DNA of 5,299 nt, taken from the NCBI GenBank assembly GCA_015662785.1, contig DQTM01000007.1, positions 1-5,299 on the forward strand, given 5' to 3'. Shown here one piece after another: positions 1 to 5,108 of this stretch (the first letter of the stretch is position 1; each line of letters opens with the position of its first letter). Position numbers and translations under genes: made by a program. This DNA comes from Sulfurospirillum arcachonense (lineage in GTDB: Bacteria > Campylobacterota > Campylobacteria > Campylobacterales > Sulfurospirillaceae). The notes below the pieces were generated by a model. That model was not told where the DNA came from and made no database searches. It saw only the letters and a list, made by a program, of their open reading frames with translations.

Positions 1-51
1 CCAACTTCAAGATTAGACATAACTGTATAAGCAAAAACTCACTAAAACTTA

Positions 52-76
52 GATAATATATATAAAATTTTTAAGG
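52..76 (+). promoter_or_regulatory. Candidate promoter -10 region and ribosome-binding site of cdsA
   Basis: The 54 bases before cdsA are very AT-rich. Two sigma-70-like -10 hexamers can be read, GATAAT at 52-57 and TATAAA at 61-66; no convincing -35 box is seen, which is common in Campylobacterota. The ribosome-binding site AAGG at 73-76 lies 8 bases before the ATG at 85. The promoter is inferred from composition and hexamer match only. Confidence 0.4.
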
Positions 77-84
77 TTTTATTT

Positions 85-849
85 ATGAACATAAAAGAGA
101 TATACAATGCCAATAAGCAAAGAGTTTTAACTGGACTTGCACTCTTAGGGGTTGCCGTTCTTACTGCTGTAATGGATAGCCTATTTATCACTTGGGCAAT
201 TCTTGGAATTGCTTATATATGTGCTTTTCATGAGGCGATGAAGCTTTTTGGTGAGAAAGATAATAAGCTTTATGTTTATGCTATTTTAGTATGGATTGCC
301 GCTGCTTTTTACCCTTATCCAGAAGGGCTTATATTTGTTGTTTTGATTATTGCTACAGCTGTTATGGCACATAAAAAAGAGGTAAATTATAGAGCTTTAG
401 CTCCATTTTTCTATCCATCTATTTCAATGCTATTTTTGTTTACACTCTATAAAGACTTTGGTATGAGCAATCTTATCTGGCTAGTTGTTGTTGTGGCTTC
501 TACTGACACTGCGGCATATTTTGTTGGAAAGAGTATAGGTAAAACACCATTTTCTCCAACAAGTCCAAATAAAACTTGGGAAGGTGTTGTAGGTGGAATT
601 CTTATAGCGACGATTGCCGGTACTTTCATAGGACTTATGCACTACTCGCTACTCATTGCCATTGCAACTTCATTTTTAGTCTCAACAGCTTCAGTTTGGG
701 GAGACTTGTTTGAGAGTTATCTGAAGCGTGAAGCTGGAGTCAAAGATAGTGGAACAATTTTTCCAGGACACGGTGGATTTTTAGATAGACTCGACGGTTA
801 CCTTTTTGGAGTTGTCATCATGGTCTTTGTCTTAAGAGGTATAGCTTAA
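85..849 (+). CDS. cdsA: Phosphatidate cytidylyltransferase (CDP-diacylglycerol synthase)
   Basis: Integral inner-membrane enzyme that joins phosphatidic acid and CTP to give CDP-diacylglycerol and pyrophosphate, the branch point for phosphatidylethanolamine, phosphatidylglycerol and cardiolipin. The C-terminal family signature is complete at residues 211-237: S211, K214-R215, K220-D221, the GHGG at 228-231, and D234, R235 and D237. Upstream, D141-T-A-A-Y145 and the SPNKTWEG segment (160-167) are also typical of CdsA, as is G206-D207-L-F-E210 just before the signature. Most of the remainder is hydrophobic and should form about seven or eight membrane helices. The length of 254 residues is normal for the family. 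The ATG is preceded by AAGG with an 8-base spacer. The gene is followed without any gap by dxr, an order shared with Helicobacter pylori as I recall it, so the two are almost certainly co-transcribed. Confidence 0.97.
   Translation: MNIKEIYNANKQRVLTGLALLGVAVLTAVMDSLFITWAILGIAYICAFHEAMKLFGEKDNKLYVYAILVWIAAAFYPYPEGLIFVVLIIATAVMAHKKEVNYRALAPFFYPSISMLFLFTLYKDFGMSNLIWLVVVVASTDTAAYFVGKSIGKTPFSPTSPNKTWEGVVGGILIATIAGTFIGLMHYSLLIAIATSFLVSTASVWGDLFESYLKREAGVKDSGTIFPGHGGFLDRLDGYLFGVVIMVFVLRGIA
834..839 (+). promoter_or_regulatory. Ribosome-binding site of dxr inside the end of cdsA
   Basis: AAGAGG lies within the last cdsA codons (Leu250 to Gly252), 10 bases before the TTG at 850. Because an in-frame TAA (847-849) sits directly upstream of that TTG, this site together with the conserved GSTGSIG motif a few residues in fixes the dxr start. 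Confidence 0.7.
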
Positions 850-1917
850 TTGATACTACTTGGTTCTACTGGCTCAATCGGAGTAAATGCACTCAAAATA
901 GCGAAAAAGTTTTCTTTACATGTAGAGACTTTAGTAGCTGGAACAAATATTGAACTTTTAAATAAACAAATAGAAAAATATAACCCAATTTATGTATGTG
1001 TAGCAACCAAAGAATTGGCTTTACATGTAAAGCATAAAAACGTTTTTTACGGAGAGTCTGGAATACTAGAAGTCATAGAACTCTCAAAATCAGACTTAGT
1101 TGTTAATGCACTTGTCGGATTCATAGGACTTGCCCCAACAATAAAAACTTTAGAACTAGGGAAAAAACTAGCCTTAGCAAACAAAGAGTCTTTAGTTGTC
1201 GCTGGACATCTTTTAGATTGTTCCAAGATTACTCCCATAGACAGTGAACATTTTGGTCTTTGGTATTTGCAAAATGGACGTGAAATATCTAAAATGACTA
1301 TCATGGCAAGTGGTGGAGCTTTTCGTGATACTCCTTTAAATGAATTAGCACTTCAAACTCCTGTACAAGCTCTAAAACATCCAAATTGGAGTATGGGAAA
1401 AAAGATAACCATTGATAGTGCAACAATGACAAATAAACTTTTTGAATTACTTGAAGCAAAGTGGCTTTTTAACATGAATAACGTAGATGCCATTATGGAA
1501 ACACGCTCAGTAATGCACGCTATGATAGACTTTAAAGATGGAAGTTCTACAGCTCAACTAGCAAATGCAGATATGCAGTTGCCTATTGCTTATGCCCTTT
1601 TAGAAAAAGTAGATACTCCCATAGTAGAACCGATAGATTTATGTAAAATAGGCTCTTTGGAGTTTAGAGAGATTACTAGTGATAGGTATCCAATTTGGGA
1701 TATAAAAGACTCGTTGCTTCAAAACCCTCATAGAGGAGTTGTTGTAAATGCAGCCAATGAGATAGCAATAGATAAGTTTTTTAAAAACGAGTTAAATATA
1801 TTGGAATTAGCAGAGTTTACAAAAAAAGCTTATAGACACTTTGAAGATGTAAATCCAAAAAGTTTAAATGAGATATTTGAAATAGATAAAGAGGTTAGGA
1901 AGTATTGTAGTTTTTGA
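850..1917 (+). CDS. dxr: 1-deoxy-D-xylulose 5-phosphate reductoisomerase
   Basis: Cytosolic NADPH- and divalent-metal-dependent enzyme that rearranges and reduces 1-deoxy-D-xylulose 5-phosphate to 2-C-methyl-D-erythritol 4-phosphate, the committed step of the MEP isoprenoid pathway and the target of fosmidomycin. The dinucleotide-binding GSTGSIG is at residues 5-11 and LANKES is at 108-114 with K112. The metal and substrate residues D131-S132-E133 are present, followed by the ASGGAF loop (153-158). The catalytic block runs from H177 through W180-S-M-G, D189-S190 and N195-K196 to E199, in the same spacing as E. coli H209 to E231. NEIAIDKF (303-310) belongs to the C-terminal part. At 355 residues it is shorter than E. 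coli Dxr (398) but close to the Helicobacter form. The start codon is TTG, one base after the cdsA stop and in the same frame; no upstream alternative is possible. Confidence 0.97.
   Translation: MILLGSTGSIGVNALKIAKKFSLHVETLVAGTNIELLNKQIEKYNPIYVCVATKELALHVKHKNVFYGESGILEVIELSKSDLVVNALVGFIGLAPTIKTLELGKKLALANKESLVVAGHLLDCSKITPIDSEHFGLWYLQNGREISKMTIMASGGAFRDTPLNELALQTPVQALKHPNWSMGKKITIDSATMTNKLFELLEAKWLFNMNNVDAIMETRSVMHAMIDFKDGSSTAQLANADMQLPIAYALLEKVDTPIVEPIDLCKIGSLEFREITSDRYPIWDIKDSLLQNPHRGVVVNAANEIAIDKFFKNELNILELAEFTKKAYRHFEDVNPKSLNEIFEIDKEVRKYCSF
917..924. repeat. TACATGTA palindrome, copy 1 (in dxr)
   Basis: The 8-bp palindrome is set in CTTTACATGTAGAGAC (914-929) and encodes Leu23-His24-Val25 of Dxr. 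The 14 bases 917-930 are identical to 4072-4085 in the phosphoesterase gene. Confidence 0.7.
1018..1033. repeat. TACATGTA palindrome, copy 2, extended to a perfect 16-bp palindrome (in dxr)
   Basis: GCTTTACATGTAAAGC reads the same on both strands. It encodes Ala57-Leu58-His59-Val60 in a part of Dxr with no catalytic motif. Its central 14 bases recur exactly at 3946-3959. Confidence 0.75.
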
Positions 1918-1956
1918 TATTTATGTGACAGTCTTCAGGAGTGTCACATAAATATC
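1916..1956. promoter_or_regulatory. Perfect 15-bp inverted repeat between dxr and uraA
   Basis: GATATTTATGTGACA (1916-1930) and TGTCACATAAATATC (1942-1956) are exact reverse complements separated by 11 bases. The left arm overlaps the dxr stop codon (1915-1917), and the right arm ends one base before the uraA Shine-Dalgarno. There is no T-run after the stem on either strand, so it is not a textbook intrinsic terminator. It may be an RNA hairpin that protects the upstream mRNA end or attenuates, or a dimeric protein operator. The half-sites TGTGA and TCACA are 15 bases apart rather than the 6 of a CRP site. Confidence 0.75.
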
Positions 1957-1968
1957 TAAGGAGGATAT

Positions 1969-3216
1969 ATGAGTAATACAAACTATAACTTTAGCTTGAA
2001 AGAGAGCATTGTTGGTCTTCAGTTTTTATTTGTTGCGTTTGGTGCGCTTGTTTTGGTTCCAATTCTTACTGGGCTTAATCCTAGTGTGGCATTGTTTACA
2101 GCGGGTATTGGTACTCTGATTTTCCAAATAGTCAACAAAGAAGCAGTTCCGCCAATCTTTTTGGCTTCAAGTTTTGCTTTTATAGCTCCTATTATTTACG
2201 GAGTACAGACTTGGGGAATTGCTGGAACTATGAGTGGACTTTTTGCTGCTGGTATATTCTATATCATTTTGAGCTTTTTAGTTCGTGTTAGAGGGAGTGA
2301 ATTTTTACACAATCTTCTTCCTGCAATTGTAGTTGGACCAGTTATTATGACTATTGGTCTCATCCTTTCTCCTGTTGCAGTTTTTATGGCTATGGGAAAA
2401 ACTGGCGATGGCTCTATGGTTCTTGTTGATTTTCCAATAGCAATAACTATATCACTTATCACTTTAGCAGTTGTTCTTTTGACTACACTTTTAGGAAAAG
2501 GGATTTTTAGACTGTTACCAATTCTTTGTGGAATTATAGTAGGTTATATTGTTTCTTTTGCATTTGGACTTGTAAGCTTTGACGCGGTTGCTGCTGCTCC
2601 TTGGTTTGCTATGCCAGCATTTGTTGCACCTGTTTTTAACATTGAAGCTATCATTTATATACTTCCTATCGCTATTGCTCCAGCAGTTGAGCATATAGGT
2701 GATATGCTAGCCATTTCAAATGTTACAAAAAGAGATTATTTACAAAAGCCAGGTCTTAAAAACACTCTTCTTGGTGATGGACTTGCTACAAGTGCCGCAG
2801 CCATGTTTGGTGGACCACCAAATACTACGTACTCAGAAGTAACTGGGGCAGTTGCTATCTCAAGAGCATTTAATCCTGCCATCATGACTTGGGCAGCTAT
2901 TTTTGCTATTCTTTTAGCATTTGTTGGAAAATTGGGAGCTCTTTTAGGAACTATTCCTGTTCCTGTTATGGGTGGAATTTTACTTCTTTTATTTGGTATC
3001 ATAGCTTCTATTGGTATGCAAACTCTTATAAAAGAAAAAGTTGATTTACAAGACCCACGTAATATGATTATAGTTTCTATCATTTTAGTTTTTGCAATTG
3101 GTGGTATGAGCTTTAACTTTGGTGGAGTTGCTTTTAGTGGTATTGGTCTTGGTGCTATTGTTGGTATAATTTTGAATCTTATTTTACCAAAAACAGAGCA
3201 TTTAGACGGTTATTAA
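1969..3216 (+). CDS. uraA: NCS2-family uracil permease, UraA-like
   Basis: Polytopic inner-membrane nucleobase:proton symporter, most likely importing uracil for salvage into UMP. The N-terminal third carries FGALVLVPILTGLNPSVALF (24-43) and SSFAFIAP (67-74), both typical of the UraA/PyrP branch. The substrate-site glutamates fall on the same residue numbers as in E. coli UraA: E241 in PAVEHIGD and E290 in FGGPPNTTYSE. KLGALLGTIPVPVMGG (321-336) and the following LLLFGIIA are also diagnostic. The protein should have the family's 14 membrane segments, and 415 residues is normal. Two differences from E. coli are visible: position 245 is Asp instead of His and 289 is Ser instead of Gly. A xanthine or broader nucleobase substrate therefore cannot be excluded. 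AAGGAGG at 1958-1964, only 4 bases before the ATG, is a full consensus Shine-Dalgarno. A perfect inverted repeat lies just upstream. Confidence 0.93.
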   Translation: MSNTNYNFSLKESIVGLQFLFVAFGALVLVPILTGLNPSVALFTAGIGTLIFQIVNKEAVPPIFLASSFAFIAPIIYGVQTWGIAGTMSGLFAAGIFYIILSFLVRVRGSEFLHNLLPAIVVGPVIMTIGLILSPVAVFMAMGKTGDGSMVLVDFPIAITISLITLAVVLLTTLLGKGIFRLLPILCGIIVGYIVSFAFGLVSFDAVAAAPWFAMPAFVAPVFNIEAIIYILPIAIAPAVEHIGDMLAISNVTKRDYLQKPGLKNTLLGDGLATSAAAMFGGPPNTTYSEVTGAVAISRAFNPAIMTWAAIFAILLAFVGKLGALLGTIPVPVMGGILLLLFGIIASIGMQTLIKEKVDLQDPRNMIIVSIILVFAIGGMSFNFGGVAFSGIGLGAIVGIILNLILPKTEHLDGY

Positions 3217-3222
3217 TTAAAA

Positions 3223-3269
3223 GGCTACTATAGATGGATATATTTCGTATTATTTTTGCTATAGTAGCC
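3223..3269 (+). promoter_or_regulatory. Start-codon hairpin of the phosphoesterase gene (11-bp inverted repeat)
   Basis: GGCTACTATAG (3223-3233) and CTATAGTAGCC (3259-3269) are exact reverse complements. The left arm contains the GG of the Shine-Dalgarno AAAAGG (3219-3224) and ends at the base before the ATG. The 25-base loop starts with the ATG at 3234. In the mRNA this would partly hide the ribosome-binding site. Alternatively the DNA palindrome could bind a regulator. The inverted repeat is seen; its function is inferred. Confidence 0.6.
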
Positions 3270-4361
3270 ACTTTGATTTTTGTGGGGATAAATTTTTACA
3301 TTTATCGTAGATTTTTAGCAAAAATCAATTTTTTAAAAAAGTACATCAAACTTATAAAGTGGTTATTTGTACTTTTTGTTTTTTGTGAACTCTTATACTT
3401 TATAACATTGCGTTCGGGAATCATGAACAATACTCTGTTTCTTATTTTCTCATCATTTATTGGCATATCTTTTATGCTTTTTTGTATTGCTATTGTATAT
3501 GATATTTTTCATATTCCATTAAACAAAATGCCATTCGATAAGTCAAGAAGATTGATGCTAAAAACTCTGCTTGATGTTACTATGCTAATTTTGGCTTTTT
3601 CATATATGGTAAAAGGCTTTTTTAATGGCTTTAAAAAACCAATTATCAATAAAGTTGACATAAAGATAAAAGGACTCAAAAAAGAATTAAATATAGTTCA
3701 AATTAGTGACGTACACATAGGAAAAAGCTTAGGAAAAGAGTTTTTAGAAAATATAGTAAATGACATAAACATCCTTAATGCAGACATAGTAGTCATAACA
3801 GGTGATTTAGTTGATTTACATGTAGACAAAATTGGTGATAAACTTGATGCTCTAAAAGATATAAAAAGCAGATTTGGGGTTTATTTTGTAAGTGGAAACC
3901 ATGAGTATTTTCATGGTGTGGAGGCTATATGTTCATTTCTAGAGTCTTTACATGTAAAGGTTTTAACAAATGAAAATGTAGTGATTAACAACCAAATAAA
4001 CTTAGCAGGAATTACAGACTTAATGGGAAGACGACTTGGGATTTTAAAGCCAGACTTGAAAAAAGCCCTTCTACATGTAGAGACTGATTTACCTACAGTT
4101 TTACTGGCTCATCAGCCAAAAATAACAAAAGAGTTAAAAGATGAAAACATAGATTTAATATTAAGTGGACATACTCACGCGGGTCAAATTTTTCCATTTG
4201 GACTTTTAGTTTTACTTGACCAACCCTATTTAAGTGGACTCTATCAACACTCTAAAAAAACACAGATTTTTGTGAGTAGTGGGGCAGGTTATTGGGGACC
4301 ACCAATCCGAATTTTAGCTCCTAGTGAAATCGTTTTTATTAGATTATATCCATCTCTTTAA
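3234..4361 (+). CDS. Membrane-anchored calcineurin-like metallophosphoesterase
   Basis: Two-metal phosphoesterase with an N-terminal membrane domain. Four hydrophobic segments (about 3-26, 41-58, 66-90 and 110-130) precede the soluble domain, which begins near residue 145. All five metallophosphoesterase motifs are present in order: D159-V-H161, G190-D191-L-V-D194, G221-N222-H223-E224, H293, and G312-H313-T-H315. The architecture matches the YkuE/YaeI group and resembles the integral-membrane phosphoesterase annotated in Campylobacter jejuni (Cj0846, from memory). The substrate is unknown. Lipid-linked or nucleotide-diphosphate substrates are plausible, and the Chlamydia lipid A hydrolase LpxG is a distant member with a similar anchor, but nothing here proves that role. 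The ATG has AAAAGG 9 bases upstream and lies 17 bases after the uraA stop, so it is probably co-transcribed with uraA. It overlaps the convergent methyltransferase gene by 18 bases. It carries three TACATGTA palindromes. Confidence 0.93.
   Translation: MDIFRIIFAIVATLIFVGINFYIYRRFLAKINFLKKYIKLIKWLFVLFVFCELLYFITLRSGIMNNTLFLIFSSFIGISFMLFCIAIVYDIFHIPLNKMPFDKSRRLMLKTLLDVTMLILAFSYMVKGFFNGFKKPIINKVDIKIKGLKKELNIVQISDVHIGKSLGKEFLENIVNDINILNADIVVITGDLVDLHVDKIGDKLDALKDIKSRFGVYFVSGNHEYFHGVEAICSFLESLHVKVLTNENVVINNQINLAGITDLMGRRLGILKPDLKKALLHVETDLPTVLLAHQPKITKELKDENIDLILSGHTHAGQIFPFGLLVLLDQPYLSGLYQHSKKTQIFVSSGAGYWGPPIRILAPSEIVFIRLYPSL
3817..3824. repeat. TACATGTA palindrome, copy 3 (phosphoesterase gene)
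   Basis: It encodes Leu195-His196-Val197, just after the GDLVD metal motif. The extended palindrome is TTACATGTAG, imperfect at its last pair. Confidence 0.65.
3946..3959. repeat. TACATGTA palindrome, copy 4, extended to a perfect 14-bp palindrome (phosphoesterase gene)
   Basis: CTTTACATGTAAAG is identical to the core of the dxr copy at 1019-1032. It encodes Leu239-His240-Val241. Confidence 0.7.
4070..4081. repeat. TACATGTA palindrome, copy 5, perfect 12-bp palindrome (phosphoesterase gene)
   Basis: TCTACATGTAGA encodes Leu280-His281-Val282 using CTA for leucine, the only copy without TTA. It shares 14 bases (TACATGTAGAGACT) with copy 1 in dxr. Confidence 0.7.
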
Positions 4362-4970
4362 TACAACTCTTATTACACTAGCTTCGCCTTTATGTCCTTT
4401 TCCTTCGTTTAACATTATTATCTCTTGAGAAAGTTTGTGTATGGTGCAAGGTAGACTTGAAAATAGTTCGTAAAGTTCATCTAGCTGATAAAGTAGATTG
4501 GTATCTTTTGGACCACCGCTAATGAAGTTGATTTGGTCTACACTAAAGAACTCTGCTATGAAGTAGCCGTTCTCTTTAAGCGCACCTATCGCTTTGATAA
4601 ACATGTCTTTCTGGTCTTTGCGTTCAAGGTGCATAAATGTAGAGATGATTACGTCGTATTTGTGTAGTGCTTGCCAGTTTTCTAGTAGGGTATGTCTTAT
4701 AGTAATAGCACAGTTTTCCTCTAAAGCTCTACGTTGTAGTTTTTTCAATCCTACATCAGAAGCATCAAGAGCCTCTACATGTAAGCCTTTTTTTGCTAAA
4801 AAAAGAGCATTTCTACCCTCTCCCTCACCTAAACATAAAACTTTAGTATTTTTCTCTATAAGATGAGAGTTCTCTTTTATAAAACTGTTTACTTCTGTTC
4901 CATATAAAAAACCATCACGACTAAATTTACTATTCCATAACTCTTGCACAATATCAACCTTTTTTTTCAT
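4344..4970 (-). CDS. Class I SAM-dependent methyltransferase (TehB-like group)
   Basis: Small soluble methyltransferase of 208 residues with a Rossmann fold. An N-terminal WNSKFSRDGFLYGTEVN block (12-28) is typical of this short family. SAM-binding motif I is VLCLGEGEGRNALFLA (44-59) and the acidic end of strand 2 is D69 in VEALDAS. DVIISTFMHL (106-115) is the motif IV region, and GGPKDT (152-157) and HKGEASVIRVV (193-203) are C-terminal signatures. Relatives are often annotated as tellurite-resistance or generic methyltransferases; the substrate is unknown. The start is uncertain. ATG at 4970 is chosen, with a weak AGAAG before it. GTG at 4949, seven codons in, has a better AAAAAGG site 8 bases upstream and would begin just before the conserved Trp. 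A TTG at 5060 would add 30 residues unlike the family and is not favoured. The gene converges on the phosphoesterase gene and diverges from the FmdE-like gene. Confidence 0.88.
   Translation of the reverse strand: MKKKVDIVQELWNSKFSRDGFLYGTEVNSFIKENSHLIEKNTKVLCLGEGEGRNALFLAKKGLHVEALDASDVGLKKLQRRALEENCAITIRHTLLENWQALHKYDVIISTFMHLERKDQKDMFIKAIGALKENGYFIAEFFSVDQINFISGGPKDTNLLYQLDELYELFSSLPCTIHKLSQEIIMLNEGKGHKGEASVIRVVLKRWI
4776..4783. repeat. TACATGTA palindrome, copy 6 (methyltransferase gene)
   Basis: On the coding (minus) strand it reads as TTA CAT GTA and encodes Leu63-His64-Val65, leading into the strand that ends in the SAM-ribose-binding acidic residue. The surrounding coding-strand context, GGCTTACATGTAGAGGC, resembles the other copies. 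Confidence 0.65.
4958..4964 (-). promoter_or_regulatory. Internal Shine-Dalgarno-like site for an alternative GTG start of the methyltransferase
   Basis: AAAAAGG on the minus strand is 8 bases before GTG (4949-4947). The same AAAAAGGTTGAT string precedes the FmdE-like ATG on the other strand (5095-5106), where it works as a ribosome-binding site at a 7-base spacing. This supports initiation at residue 8 of the called protein, though an N-terminal poly-lysine run would give the same sequence by chance. Confidence 0.35.
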
Positions 4971-5108
4971 TTTACTTCTTCTTTTACTCGAACAAGTCCG
5001 AGTAAAATTCATATCATCTAAAGCACAACCTATGGTCGTAAAAGACTTGTGTAAAATCAATCCTTTTTAATTAGTGATATTGTACCATATAAACAAAAAG
5101 GTTGATTT
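4971..5108. other. Divergent intergenic region with a hairpin and a candidate operator
   Basis: This 138-bp region separates the methyltransferase and FmdE-like genes. A perfect 9-bp inverted repeat, TTTTACTCG (4982-4990) and CGAGTAAAA (4999-5007), would lie in the methyltransferase leader, ending 11 bases before its ATG. Neither strand has a T-run after it. An imperfect 14-bp palindrome, ATATTGTACCATAT (5077-5090, one mismatched pair), overlaps the promoter candidates of both genes. AAAAAGG at 5095-5101 is the FmdE-like ribosome-binding site. Confidence 0.5.
5079..5087 (-). promoter_or_regulatory. Candidate extended -10 promoter of the methyltransferase gene
   Basis: Read on the minus strand this is TGGTACAAT, an extended -10 (TGn followed by a five-of-six match to TATAAT). 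Transcription would start near 5072 and give a leader of about 100 bases that contains the 9-bp hairpin. No matching -35 is seen, so this is a sequence-match inference. Confidence 0.35.

Noticed and set aside
1..30. Edge of a neighbouring gene: either a minus-strand start at 20 (reading M-S-N-L-E-V) or a plus-strand C-terminus ending at TAA 28-30
   Set aside because: Only 20 to 30 bases are available, the two readings exclude each other, and the minus-strand ATG has no clear ribosome-binding site, so neither is annotated.
1924..1948. CRP-type operator (TGTGA and TCACA half-sites)
   Set aside because: The half-sites are separated by 15 bases instead of 6, and they are simply part of a longer stem.
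1916..1960. Rho-independent terminator after dxr
   Set aside because: The stem is strong but is followed by TAAGGAGG, with no T-run; on the opposite strand it is followed by A bases.
2736..3083. 115-residue minus-strand reading frame opposite uraA
   Set aside because: It is a shadow of the conserved permease coding strand; its Pro, Ile and Arg-rich sequence mirrors the codon pattern of the real gene. The same applies to the shorter minus-strand frames opposite cdsA, dxr and the 5' half of uraA.
4594..4866. 90-residue plus-strand reading frame opposite the methyltransferase gene
   Set aside because: It lies wholly antisense to a gene with clear SAM-binding motifs, is rich in Ser, Cys and Arg in a way typical of shadow frames, and has no recognisable domain.
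4971..5060. Methyltransferase translated from the TTG at 5060
   Set aside because: The GGA before it directly abuts the start codon, the added 30 residues do not resemble the family, and a hairpin lies within that stretch.
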